Under the pieces are notes generated by a model. It made no database searches and was not told where the DNA came from. It worked only from the letters and a program-made list of their open reading frames with translations. From positions 5,261,001 to 5,325,000 of the forward strand of contig NZ_CP140706.1 in assembly GCF_034555375.1 (NCBI RefSeq): 64,000 bases of DNA, written 5' to 3'. The DNA comes from Pseudomonas sp. B33.4. Its GTDB lineage: Bacteria > Pseudomonadota > Gammaproteobacteria > Pseudomonadales > Pseudomonadaceae. This document shows, in pieces, positions 1 through 8,026 of this stretch. The stretch's first letter is position 1; each line of letters opens with the position of its first letter. Both the position numbers and the translations under genes were made by a program.

Positions 1-90
1 CGATACGCGAAAAAACACGGGATGAATCACGGGCATATATCGCTGCCCATGTGAGTAAAAGATGAGTGCTGGTCGACAGCCCGGCGGCCA

Positions 91-103
91 TGAGACAAAC
101 TCA
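91..103. promoter_or_regulatory. Candidate MetR-type operator
   Basis: A 13-bp dyad TGAGACAAACTCA lies 44 bp upstream of the metR start. It resembles the MetR consensus TGAA-N5-TTCA with one substitution in each half-site. Autoregulation, or control of a divergent gene outside the window, would be expected for this family. This is a motif match only. Confidence 0.4.
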
Positions 104-146
104 ACACTTTGCTGTTTATCACAAGTTTTTTTCATGGAGCCACTAG

Positions 147-1064
147 GTGCTTGAAATCCGTCACCTGAAAACCCTGCACGCCCTGCGCGAAGCCGACAGT
201 CTGGTGGACGCCGCTGATCGTTTACACCTCACGCAGTCAGCGTTGTCCCATCAGTTCAAGGAACTGGAGGAGCGCCTGGGCATGGCATTGTTCGTGCGCA
301 AGACCAAACCGGTGCGTTTCACCAGCGCCGGTTTGCGCCTGCTGCAACTGGCTGACGCGACCCTGCCGCTGCTGCGCGCTGCCGAACGCGATATCGGCCG
401 TCTGGCCGGTGGCACCGCCGGGCGTCTGCACATGGCCATCGAATGCCACAGCTGCTTCCAGTGGCTGATGCCGACCATCGACCAGTTCCGTGATGCCTGG
501 CCGGAAGTCGAACTCGACCTCGCCTCGGGCTTTGCCTTCGCCCCGCTGCCGGCACTGGCCCGTGGTGATCTGGATCTGGTGGTGACGTCCGACCCGCTGG
601 AAATCGCCGGCATTACCTATGTCCCGCTGTTCACCTACGAAGCCATGCTCGCGGTGGCCAACCAGCACGCACTGGCCAGCAAGCCGTACATTGTCCCGGA
701 AGACCTGCTGACGGAAACGCTGATCACCTACCCGGTGGAACGCGACCGCCTCGACATCTTCACGCGTTTTCTCGAACCTGCCGACATCGAACCGGCCCAG
801 GTGCGCACCTCGGAACTGACGGTGATGATGATGCAACTGGTCGCCAGCGGCCGCGGCGTCTGCGGCATGCCGCACTGGGCGCTGCACGAATACAGCTCGC
901 GCGGTTACGTGAAAGGCAAACGGCTGGGAGAGAAGGGTTTGTTTGCGACGTTGTACGCGGCGATTCGCACCGACATGCTCGATGCGCCGTACATGCGCGA
1001 TTTCCTGCTGACGGCCAAGGACACGTCGTTCTCGACCCTGGACGGGGTCAGCGCCGTGCGCTGA
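147..1064 (+). CDS. metR: LysR-family transcriptional regulator MetR
   Basis: A LysR-type activator of 305 residues, the standard family length. The N-terminal winged helix-turn-helix covers about residues 1-60 (segment LVDAADRLHLTQSALSHQF), followed by the periplasmic-binding-like effector domain. The sequence follows MetR closely (MLEIRHLKTL start, LFVRKTKPVRFTSAG, C-terminal MRDFLLTAKDTSF). MetR activates methionine biosynthesis genes such as metE and metH with homocysteine as co-inducer. The start is GTG at 147, with GGAG about ten bases upstream. The gene stands alone; in pseudomonads metE is often next to metR, and here it would lie beyond the left edge. The identification is firm; the regulated genes are inferred. 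Confidence 0.9.
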   Translation: MLEIRHLKTLHALREADSLVDAADRLHLTQSALSHQFKELEERLGMALFVRKTKPVRFTSAGLRLLQLADATLPLLRAAERDIGRLAGGTAGRLHMAIECHSCFQWLMPTIDQFRDAWPEVELDLASGFAFAPLPALARGDLDLVVTSDPLEIAGITYVPLFTYEAMLAVANQHALASKPYIVPEDLLTETLITYPVERDRLDIFTRFLEPADIEPAQVRTSELTVMMMQLVASGRGVCGMPHWALHEYSSRGYVKGKRLGEKGLFATLYAAIRTDMLDAPYMRDFLLTAKDTSFSTLDGVSAVR

Positions 1065-1083
1065 CTCAAGTACAGCGCGACCT

Positions 1084-1177
1084 CTGTGGGAGCGAGCCTG
1101 CTCGCGAATGCAATCGGTCAGTTGCCAATATTGCTGACTGACACATCGCTTTCGCGAGCAGGCTCACTCCCACAGGG
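1084..1177. repeat. REP pair (GAGCCTGCTCGC type)
   Basis: Two REP elements lie in opposite orientation, TGTGGGAGCGAGCCTGCTCG at 1086 and its near-complement ending at 1176. The unit can fold into a large hairpin. It fills the convergent gap between metR and the acetyltransferase gene. The same family recurs at 6256, 29475 and 32126. Confidence 0.9.
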
Positions 1178-1189
1178 ATCAGTGTGATT

Positions 1190-1687
1190 TCAGATCTCGC
1201 GCCACATGTGGATCTTGTCGAAATAATCTTCGTCCACCCGCACTGCCAGCGGTTCGAGGCCGAACTGGATAAAGCCGCAGCGCTGATAAAGCTTGAGCGC
1301 GGCGTCATTGCCAGCCGTGACGGTCAATTGGATGAGTTTTAACGCCGGGTGGATTTGCGCTTCGGCAATGGCCGCTTGTACCAGTTCGAAGCCCAGACCG
1401 TGCTGACGAAAATCCGCCGAGACGTACATACCGAACAGCGTCACTTTATGGCGGGCCTTTTCGCGCGGCTCGAAAGCCAGGCCGACGATGCCGGCCAACG
1501 TGCCTGCTTCGAACGCGCCAAGCACCACATCGAGTTTGCTGGTCAGACGCCCTTCCCACCAACTCAATGGCATCACCGCGCGTTCGCGCACGCTGGAAGT
1601 GAACGCCTGCGGATGACGGTCGTAGGCTTCGAGCATCAGTTCCCGGTAAGCCAGGGCATGCGTGGCGTCCAGCCTTTCTATCCACAT
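1190..1687 (-). CDS. GNAT-family N-acetyltransferase
   Basis: A predicted acetyl-CoA-dependent N-acetyltransferase of 165 residues; its substrate cannot be told from sequence. The GNAT core is visible: a strand ending in VTLFGMYVSADFRQHGLGFELV, which is the acetyl-CoA pyrophosphate loop (R/Q-x-x-G-x-G/A type), and a C-terminal LTVTAGNDAALKLYQRCGF, the classical 'N..A..LY...GF' motif. I prefer ATG at 1687, because AGGA lies ten bases upstream; a TTG two codons earlier is possible. It sits just downstream of the lysE-like gene and overlaps it or nearly so, so the two are likely co-transcribed. Confidence 0.85.
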   Translation of the reverse strand: MWIERLDATHALAYRELMLEAYDRHPQAFTSSVRERAVMPLSWWEGRLTSKLDVVLGAFEAGTLAGIVGLAFEPREKARHKVTLFGMYVSADFRQHGLGFELVQAAIAEAQIHPALKLIQLTVTAGNDAALKLYQRCGFIQFGLEPLAVRVDEDYFDKIHMWREI

Positions 1688-1689
1688 GT

Positions 1690-2328
1690 TCAAACCGTCC
1701 TGCGTTGTTCAAGCATCAGGCGCACGGCCAGACCCGCCAGCACAAATCCCATGCAATAGCGCTGCAGCATCAGCCACGTCGGGTTGCGCACGAACCACGA
1801 CGCGATGCCCGCCGCGAACAGCGCGATCAACAAATTGACGCAGAAGCTGACGCTGATCTGGGTCAGGCCTAGAACGATGCTTTGGCTGAACACCGAACCG
1901 TGTTCCGGGGTAATGAACTGCGGAAAAACAGACAGATAAAACACGGCGATTTTCGGATTCAGGGCGCTGGTGAGAAAGCCCATGGTGATCAGCTTTTGCG
2001 AGGAATCGACAGGCAATTGCTGCGCTTCGAACGGCGAGCGCGCCCCCGGTTTCACCGCTTGCCAGGCCAGCCACAGCAGGTACAGCGCGCCGGCCCATTT
2101 CAACACTTCGTAAGCCATCGGCACCGCAAGGAACACGGCGGTCAAACCGGCTGCCGCCGCAAACAGATGCACAAAGAACCCCGCCACTACGCCGAGCAAC
2201 GACGTCACCCCGGCCTTGCGTCCCTGACAGATCGAACGCGAGATCAGGTAGATCATGTTCGGCCCCGGTGTCAGCACCATCAACAAGGCAGCGGCAGCGA
2301 AGATCAGCAAGTCTTGCAGCGGGATCAT
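1690..2328 (-). CDS. LysE/RhtB-family amino-acid exporter
   Basis: A small inner-membrane exporter of 212 residues with about six hydrophobic segments. The N-terminal FAAAALLMVLTPGPNMIYLI segment, with TPGPN, is the signature of the LysE/RhtB family, whose members export lysine, threonine, homoserine lactone or leucine. The substrate is unknown here. An AAGGA ribosome site precedes the ATG at 2328. The downstream acetyltransferase gene begins at the stop codon, giving a two-gene operon; pairing of an exporter and an acetyltransferase suggests detoxification of an amine or amino-acid analogue, but that is a guess. Confidence 0.88.
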   Translation of the reverse strand: MIPLQDLLIFAAAALLMVLTPGPNMIYLISRSICQGRKAGVTSLLGVVAGFFVHLFAAAAGLTAVFLAVPMAYEVLKWAGALYLLWLAWQAVKPGARSPFEAQQLPVDSSQKLITMGFLTSALNPKIAVFYLSVFPQFITPEHGSVFSQSIVLGLTQISVSFCVNLLIALFAAGIASWFVRNPTWLMLQRYCMGFVLAGLAVRLMLEQRRTV

Positions 2329-2351
2329 GGCAAAGTCCTTTGCGTGGATGA

Positions 2352-2774
2352 TCAGGCGATTGCGCTCAGCGAGTTGCGATAAAACGGCAGGATCAGGTCG
2401 CGTGTCAATGGTGCCAGATCGACTTCAGGATCAGTGGCCGGATCGACCCAGATCACCTCTTCGATTTCCGCCGCCGGGGTGACGGCAGCGTCGATCGTCA
2501 GTTGAAAGATTTGCGCCTGTACAAGGAATCCCGGCTCGTTCGCGGCGGGAGCGGAAAACTGCCCGAGGAATGACGCCTGCGCAGGATCGATCTGCAAGCC
2601 CAGCTCCTCCTCCAGCTCACGGGCCAACGCGTGCACCGGCAATTCATGCGCTTCGATCTTGCCGCCCGGTTGCATGAACGCCGTCGTGCCGCGCTTGCGC
2701 ACCAGCAAGGTCTGCCCTTGAGGATTGAGCAACAGAGCGGCGGCGATGCGAATGGTCTGGGAAGGCGTCGGCAT
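2352..2774 (-). CDS. Nudix hydrolase
   Basis: A 140-residue Nudix-fold pyrophosphohydrolase. The Nudix box is complete: GGKIEAHE, seven residues, then RELEEELGL, matching Gx5Ex7REUxEExGU and supplying the metal-binding glutamates. Such enzymes cleave nucleoside diphosphate-linked compounds; the substrate is not predictable. ATG at 2774 is preceded by AAAGGA at good spacing, so I chose it over a TTG thirty bases further upstream. It lies 23 bp upstream of the lysE-like gene in the same direction and may head that operon. Confidence 0.88.
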   Translation of the reverse strand: MPTPSQTIRIAAALLLNPQGQTLLVRKRGTTAFMQPGGKIEAHELPVHALARELEEELGLQIDPAQASFLGQFSAPAANEPGFLVQAQIFQLTIDAAVTPAAEIEEVIWVDPATDPEVDLAPLTRDLILPFYRNSLSAIA

Positions 2775-2843
2775 GCTGGGTGTCCTTTGGCGCAAAAGCG
2801 CCAAGGATCACATGCCGGTCAACGGTGTGCCAAGCCGCAAGGC

Positions 2844-4169
2844 TCAGCTCGCTTCCTGAAAATCCATCTCCGGCGGCTGCCGGCGAAAGCCACCGGTGAG
2901 CACCGCCAGATACACCACGCCGATCGCCAGCCAGCTCAGACCCAGATACACCGCCAGATGATCGAGGCTGACCATCAGCCACAAATCCGCGACCAGACCT
3001 ATGAACGGGAAGAGCAAAAACAGCACCAGCTCACGCAGGCCTTTTTTCTCGCCGCCGATCCAGTAATGAAAGATCACCGACAGGTTGACCAGGCTGAACG
3101 CCAGAAATGCGCCGAAGTTGATGAACGAAGTCGAGGTCGTCACGTCGAGTTTCAGCGCCAGCAACGCCACCACCGCACACAGCAGAATGCTGTTGACCGG
3201 CGTGCCGAAGCGCGCATGCAAGGTGCCGAAGAATGATTTCGGCAATACACCGTCACGGCCCATGGCAAACAACAGGCGCGAACCACTGGCCTGTGCCGAC
3301 AGCCCCGAAGCGAACTGGCCGACAATCAAACCGATCAGAAAGATCGACACAAACAGATCACCGCCGATGTTGCGCGCGATTTCATAGGCGGCCGAGTCGA
3401 CACTGTCGAACTGGAACGACGGGTGCGCGATCTGCACGAAGTACGACACGCCGACGAAGATCAGTCCGCCGATCAAGGTGATCAACATGATCGCTCGCGG
3501 AATGGTGCGGCGGGGGTCGCGGGTTTCTTCGGTCAGGGTGCTGACCGCGTCGAAGCCGAGGAACGAATAGCAGGCAATTGCTGCGCCGCTCATGATCAAC
3601 GGCATCTGCATGTCGCCGTTGAAAAACGGTTTGATCGACCACAGCGGCGTACTCGCATCGCCACCGATGTAATGCACGCACAGCGCGACGAAGGCGATCA
3701 GCACCAGAAACTGCACGAGCATCAGCAAGGCGTTGATGCCGTTGGCCAGTTTCAGGCCAATGATGTTGATCGCGCTGGTGATGCCGATGAACGCCAGCAC
3801 CCAGATCCATTGCGGGATCGACGGGAATGCCGAGGCCAGATACGCCGCGCCGATCAGCCAGATCGCCATCGGCAGAAACAGGTAATCGAGCAAGACTGCC
3901 CAACCGGCGATAAAGCCAAGTTTCGGGCTGATCGCTTTGCGCACGTAGCTGTAGGCGGAACCGGCGACCGGGAATGCAGCGGCCATGCGGCCGTAGCTCA
4001 TGGCGGTGAAGAACATCGCGATCAGTGCCGCCAGATACGCGGCGGGCACCATGCCGGCGGTGGATTGAGCGAGGATGCCAAAGGTGCCGAGGACAATGAT
4101 CGGCGTCATGTAGGCGATACCGAACAGCACCACCGAGCCTAGTGACAGGGTGCGTTGCAAACGAGCCAT
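2844..4169 (-). CDS. APC-family permease, PuuP (putrescine importer)-like
   Basis: A 12-segment APC transporter of 441 residues. It matches the PuuP branch in several signatures: the N-terminal LSLGSVVLFGIAYMTPIIVL, SYGRMAAAFPVAGSAYSYV, FLGFDAVSTLTEETRDP.RTIPRAI in the middle, and FAMGRDGVLPKSFFG. PuuP imports putrescine by proton symport. ATG at 4169 has GGAG upstream; a longer reading frame to 4295 lacks a ribosome site and runs towards repeat DNA. Downstream of the amidase gene across an intervening repeat, it is likely part of a nitrogen-compound uptake and breakdown set. The exact substrate (polyamine or amino acid) is inferred. Confidence 0.8.
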   Translation of the reverse strand: MARLQRTLSLGSVVLFGIAYMTPIIVLGTFGILAQSTAGMVPAAYLAALIAMFFTAMSYGRMAAAFPVAGSAYSYVRKAISPKLGFIAGWAVLLDYLFLPMAIWLIGAAYLASAFPSIPQWIWVLAFIGITSAINIIGLKLANGINALLMLVQFLVLIAFVALCVHYIGGDASTPLWSIKPFFNGDMQMPLIMSGAAIACYSFLGFDAVSTLTEETRDPRRTIPRAIMLITLIGGLIFVGVSYFVQIAHPSFQFDSVDSAAYEIARNIGGDLFVSIFLIGLIVGQFASGLSAQASGSRLLFAMGRDGVLPKSFFGTLHARFGTPVNSILLCAVVALLALKLDVTTSTSFINFGAFLAFSLVNLSVIFHYWIGGEKKGLRELVLFLLFPFIGLVADLWLMVSLDHLAVYLGLSWLAIGVVYLAVLTGGFRRQPPEMDFQEAS

Positions 4170-4285
4170 GGGCGACTTACTCCGAATTTTATTGGATTTA
4201 TGGCAGAGCCGGGTTCGGCGAATGTTTCGGGTGTGGCTTTGTTGTTCTGGTGTTGTTTGAGTTTTTTGTACGACTTGAAATCTTT

Positions 4286-4480
4286 TCCCCCTCACCCCAG
4301 CCCTCTCCCCCAGGGGGTAGAGGGGGAAAGGGAGCCGATCTCCATGGCTTTCAAATGCTGAGTACGACCTTGAATCCGCAGTTTCAAATCCTGAGTGCGA
4401 CTGGGTCCTTCAGGTCGGCGTACCTCGATTCATCAACTCGGTCAGTCCCCTCTCCCTCTGGGAGAGGGCTAGGGTGAGGG
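4286..4480. repeat. Inverted 'CCCTCACCC' intergenic repeat
   Basis: The element opens with CCCCCTCACCCCAGCCCTCT and closes with the opposite-strand version, GAGAGGGCTAGGGTGAGGG. The ends can pair, enclosing about 110 bp that mention related internal sequence (TTCAAATCCTGAGTGCGACT). Related copies occur at 35652-36027, 38981-39156 and 42161-42416. It separates the permease and amidase genes. Confidence 0.85.
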
Positions 4481-4486
4481 CCGCAG

Positions 4487-5308
4487 TCAACGGCGTGGAA
4501 TCAACAACTCACGAACACCATCGCCACGCTCCACCACCTCCCCCGGCAACTTCAAACGCTGATCATCCAGATAGCGATAATCCCTGCGTGCAATCTCCAG
4601 TTGAGCGAAATCCAGCTCAACACTGAACTGCCCCTCTTCCCGTCCGGCCTCGAACAGCAGCGTCCCCAGCGGATCGACCAGCGCACTGCCACCTGCGAAC
4701 ACCAAACCGTCATCCCCCGACTCCACGCGGTTAACCATCAACGCAAAGGCCTGATTCTCCTGAGCACGGGCCATGATCGCGGTGCGGTGAGTCGACGCGT
4801 ACGGATCCATGTTGCCGTTGGTCACGATGAGCAATTCGGCACCCAGTTGCGCCAAGGCACGGGCGGACTCCGGAAACTCGATGTCGTAGCAGATCAACAA
4901 ACCGACGCGCACGCCGTTCCACGCGCACGTGGCATAGCGGTCGCCAGCCTCAAACACACCGCGATCCGACGCCCATAAGTGCGTCTTGCGGTATTTCAAG
5001 GCGATGCCTTCAGGGGTGATCAGCAGCGTGGTGTTGTAGAAGCGCCCGTGGTCGTTCTCGGCCATGCCGATCACCACGGCGATGTTGCGTTCGCGCGCGG
5101 CGGCGAGCACCGCGCTGACGGTCGGGCCGTCGAGGGGTTCGGCGGTTTGCGCCACGGTTTCAGCACTTGGAAAACCCATCAAGTGAGTTTCCGGGAACAC
5201 GATCAGCTGCGTGTCCGGCGCACACGCGGCAATCGCTGCAAGTGCGCGTTCGAGGTTGTACGCCGTGGCATTGTCACGGCCCGCCAATTGGGCGAGTTCG
5301 ACTTTCAT
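4487..5308 (-). CDS. Nitrilase-superfamily carbon-nitrogen hydrolase (amidase)
   Basis: A 273-residue member of the nitrilase superfamily, hydrolysing a non-peptide C-N bond in an amide or carbamoyl group. The catalytic triad is visible: Glu40 in IVFPETHLMG, Lys108 in KYRKTHL and the nucleophile Cys140 in LLICYDIEFPE. The length is typical for stand-alone amidases. ATG at 5308 has AAGGAA just upstream. It is divergent from the LuxR-type regulator at 5434 with 125 bp between them and lies upstream of the PuuP-like permease, so control by that regulator is likely. Substrate unknown; amides derived from polyamines or amino acids fit the context. Confidence 0.87.
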   Translation of the reverse strand: MKVELAQLAGRDNATAYNLERALAAIAACAPDTQLIVFPETHLMGFPSAETVAQTAEPLDGPTVSAVLAAARERNIAVVIGMAENDHGRFYNTTLLITPEGIALKYRKTHLWASDRGVFEAGDRYATCAWNGVRVGLLICYDIEFPESARALAQLGAELLIVTNGNMDPYASTHRTAIMARAQENQAFALMVNRVESGDDGLVFAGGSALVDPLGTLLFEAGREEGQFSVELDFAQLEIARRDYRYLDDQRLKLPGEVVERGDGVRELLIPRR

Positions 5309-5433
5309 GGGAATTCCTTGTGATGAGCGTCGGGCGCTGAAAGATTGCCCGGTGGCTGTCTGTGGGCCAGTATGCGCAGCAAGCAGCCGGCCAGGGAATT
5401 ACGCGGCTGGGGTAACCCGATAGGGGTAGATCG

Positions 5434-6234
5434 ATGACACTTTCGTTTGATGACATCACCTGGCACCGCGCCGTCGGGCAATTGATCGACGCACTCGACA
5501 AGCCGAACTTCTGGGCGCAACTGCTGCGCCTGCTCGACCAATACGTGCCGTTCGATAGCTGGGTGGTGCTGCTGTTCAGCGCCGACCAGCACCCGCAAGT
5601 CTTCGCCGAATGCCCGGGCGCAGACGGCAGTCCCGACCCGTTGTTTCAGGATTATCTGCGTGGCCTGTACTTGCTCGACCCGTTCTACATCGCCTGCCGC
5701 GAGCAAACGCGCACCGGGCTGTATCGCCTGTCGGAGGTAGCGCCGGAGCATTTCGAACTGACCGAGTATTACCAGCGATACTTTCGTCTGAATGTGGTGG
5801 CCGACGAAATCCAGTTCAATTGTCAGCTCGAAGGCGAGCGCACGTTGTGTCTGTCGCTGGGCAGTGAAAAACGTTTCACTGGCGAACATATCGCCTTGCT
5901 GTCATTGATCCAGCCTTGGGTGCTGGGCCTGCTGCGCCAGCGCCTGCCGTACGAGATCAACGAAACCGTGGCCCTCGCCGCCGCCCCTGTCCGGGCCGAC
6001 TGGCGGGTGCAACTGGAAGCGTCGGTGCAACAACTCAAGGGCGCGCAGTTGACCGCCCGGGAACTGGATGTCGGGCGCTTGATGCTCAGCGGTTGCTCCA
6101 GTAAAGAAATCGCCCGTAAGCTGGAAATCTCCGTAGAAACCGTGAAAGTCCATAAGAAACACATGTACAGCAAGCTGGGGATCAAATCCCAGTCCGAGCT
6201 GTTTTCGATTTTTCTTCAGGCACAAAACGCCTGA
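5434..6234 (+). CDS. LuxR-family transcriptional regulator
   Basis: A 266-residue regulator. The C-terminal LuxR/GerE helix-turn-helix is clear at about residues 205-262 (LTARELDVGRLMLSGCSSKEIA, then ISVETVKVHKKHMYSKL). The N-terminal 190 residues have no autoinducer-binding signature that I recognise and may sense a metabolite. It is divergent from the amidase gene and 170 bp ahead of the glutamate-synthase-like gene. It is the natural candidate regulator for both; this is inferred from position. Confidence 0.85.
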   Translation: MTLSFDDITWHRAVGQLIDALDKPNFWAQLLRLLDQYVPFDSWVVLLFSADQHPQVFAECPGADGSPDPLFQDYLRGLYLLDPFYIACREQTRTGLYRLSEVAPEHFELTEYYQRYFRLNVVADEIQFNCQLEGERTLCLSLGSEKRFTGEHIALLSLIQPWVLGLLRQRLPYEINETVALAAAPVRADWRVQLEASVQQLKGAQLTARELDVGRLMLSGCSSKEIARKLEISVETVKVHKKHMYSKLGIKSQSELFSIFLQAQNA

Positions 6235-6255
6235 TCGTTTGGTGGAATTGTTTTT

Positions 6256-6346
6256 TGTGGGAGCGAGCCTGCTCGCGAATGCGTCGGATCAGACAATAAT
6301 TTTTCTACTGACAGGTCGCTTTCGCGAGCAGGGCTCGCTCCCACAG
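6256..6346. repeat. REP pair (GAGCCTGCTCGC type)
   Basis: Opposed REP copies, TGTGGGAGCGAGCCTGCTCG at 6256 and the complementary arm ending at 6346. The right arm carries one extra G relative to the other copies in the window. It lies between the LuxR gene and the glutamate-synthase-like gene. Confidence 0.88.
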
Positions 6347-6406
6347 GGATTTTTTACATCCCTGAGCTTTTCGCCGAAATCTCTGAGTCCGAACCAAGGA
6401 AACCGT

Positions 6407-8026
6407 ATGAGCCTGTCACTCCTGAGCCGCTACGCCTTCTTTGCCGTCTGCGTGATTTTCACCCTCGCCAGCCTGCCTTTCCTCGAACACGACTGGCTGT
6501 GGCCGATCACCGCCGTCACCGGCGTGCTGAGCCTGCTCGGTCTGTTCGACCTGCTGCAAAGCCCGCACGCCGTACGCCGTAACTATCCGATCCTCGGCAA
6601 CATCCGCTATCTGGTCGAAGGCATCCGCCCGGAAATCCGCCAGTATCTGCTGGAGTCCGACAGCGACGCCCTGCCCTTCTCCCGCGCCCAGCGTTCGCTG
6701 GTGTATTCGCGAGCGAAAAACGAAACCGCCGACAAACCGTTCGGCACATTGATCGATGTCTATCAATCCGGATTCGAATTCATTGGCCACTCGATGCGCC
6801 CGGCGCCACTGAGCGACCCGAGCAGTTTCCGCGTCACCGTCGGCGGCCCGCAGTGCAGCCAGCCGTACTCGGCGTCGGTGTTCAACATTTCGGCGATGAG
6901 CTTCGGTTCGCTCAGCGCCAACGCCATTCGCGCGTTGAACCAAGGCGCGAAACTCGGCAACTTCGCCCACGACACCGGTGAAGGCAGCATCAGCCCCTAT
7001 CACCGCGAACATGGCGGCGACCTGACCTGGGAACTGGGCAGCGGCTACTTCGGTTGCCGCACCAGTGACGGCCGTTTCGACCCGGAACGCTTCGCCACCC
7101 AGGCACAGAATCCGCAAGTGCGAATGATCGAAATCAAGATGAGCCAGGGCGCCAAACCCGGCCACGGCGGCATCCTGCCCAAGCACAAAGTCACCAGGGA
7201 AATCGCCGAAACCCGTGGAATCATGATGGGCGAAGACTGCGTGTCGCCGTCACGTCACAGCGCGTTTTCGACGCCCTTGGAAATGATGCATTTCATCCAG
7301 CAACTGCGTGAGCTGTCCGGCGGCAAACCGGTGGGTTTCAAGTTCTGCCTCGGCCATCCGTGGGAGTTCATGGGCATTGCCAAAGCCATGCTGGAAACCG
7401 GCATCCTCCCGGACTTCATCGTCGTCGACGGCAAGGAAGGTGGCACCGGTGCCGCACCGGTCGAGTTCACCGACCACATCGGTGTGCCGATGCGCGAAGG
7501 CCTGCTGTTTGTCCACAACACGCTGGTCGGCCTCAACCTGCGCGACAAGATCAAACTCGGCGCCAGCGGCAAGATCGTCAGCGCCTTCGACATCGCCAGC
7601 GTATTGGCCATCGGTGCCGACTGGGCCAACTCCGCGCGCGGCTTCATGTTCGCCATCGGCTGCATTCAGTCGCAAAGCTGCCACACCAACAAATGCCCGA
7701 CCGGTGTGGCGACTCAGGACACTCTGCGCCAACGTGCGCTGGTAGTGCCAGACAAGGCGCAGCGGGTATTCAACTTCCACCGCAACACGCTAAAAGCCTT
7801 GGCGGAAATGCTTGCAGCGGCCGGGCTTGAACATCCATCACAACTGTCGGCCAAGCATCTGGTGCGGCGCATGTCGGCGACCGAGATCAAACTGTTCTCG
7901 CAGTTGCACGTGTTCCTGAAACCGGGCGAATTGCTCACCGGGGAAGTCAACGGCGAGTTCTATTCGCGGATGTGGCAGATGGCGCGAGCAGACAGTTTCG
8001 AGCCGCAGGAAGTGGCTGCAGCGTAG
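6407..8026 (+). CDS. FMN-binding glutamate synthase-family protein
   Basis: A 539-residue protein. Two hydrophobic segments at about residues 8-45 suggest membrane anchoring. The rest is the glutamate synthase FMN/2-oxoglutarate barrel: GHGGILPKHKVTREIAETRG and DGKEGGTGAAP. The cluster CIQSQSCHTNKCPTG has Cys-x5-Cys-x4-Cys spacing, as in the 3Fe-4S site of glutamate synthases. There is no glutaminase domain, so it should depend on free ammonia or do another FMN reaction. ATG at 6407 has AAGGA upstream; the reading frame extends to 6239 only through the REP element. The 3' end overlaps the convergent glycosyltransferase gene by 80 bp. With the amidase and permease nearby, a role in ammonia capture is plausible but unproven. 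Confidence 0.85.
   Translation: MSLSLLSRYAFFAVCVIFTLASLPFLEHDWLWPITAVTGVLSLLGLFDLLQSPHAVRRNYPILGNIRYLVEGIRPEIRQYLLESDSDALPFSRAQRSLVYSRAKNETADKPFGTLIDVYQSGFEFIGHSMRPAPLSDPSSFRVTVGGPQCSQPYSASVFNISAMSFGSLSANAIRALNQGAKLGNFAHDTGEGSISPYHREHGGDLTWELGSGYFGCRTSDGRFDPERFATQAQNPQVRMIEIKMSQGAKPGHGGILPKHKVTREIAETRGIMMGEDCVSPSRHSAFSTPLEMMHFIQQLRELSGGKPVGFKFCLGHPWEFMGIAKAMLETGILPDFIVVDGKEGGTGAAPVEFTDHIGVPMREGLLFVHNTLVGLNLRDKIKLGASGKIVSAFDIASVLAIGADWANSARGFMFAIGCIQSQSCHTNKCPTGVATQDTLRQRALVVPDKAQRVFNFHRNTLKALAEMLAAAGLEHPSQLSAKHLVRRMSATEIKLFSQLHVFLKPGELLTGEVNGEFYSRMWQMARADSFEPQEVAAA

Noticed and set aside
6239..6406. N-terminal extension of the glutamate-synthase-like protein
   Set aside because: The extra codons come from the REP pair; ATG 6407 has a good ribosome site and starts the membrane segment.
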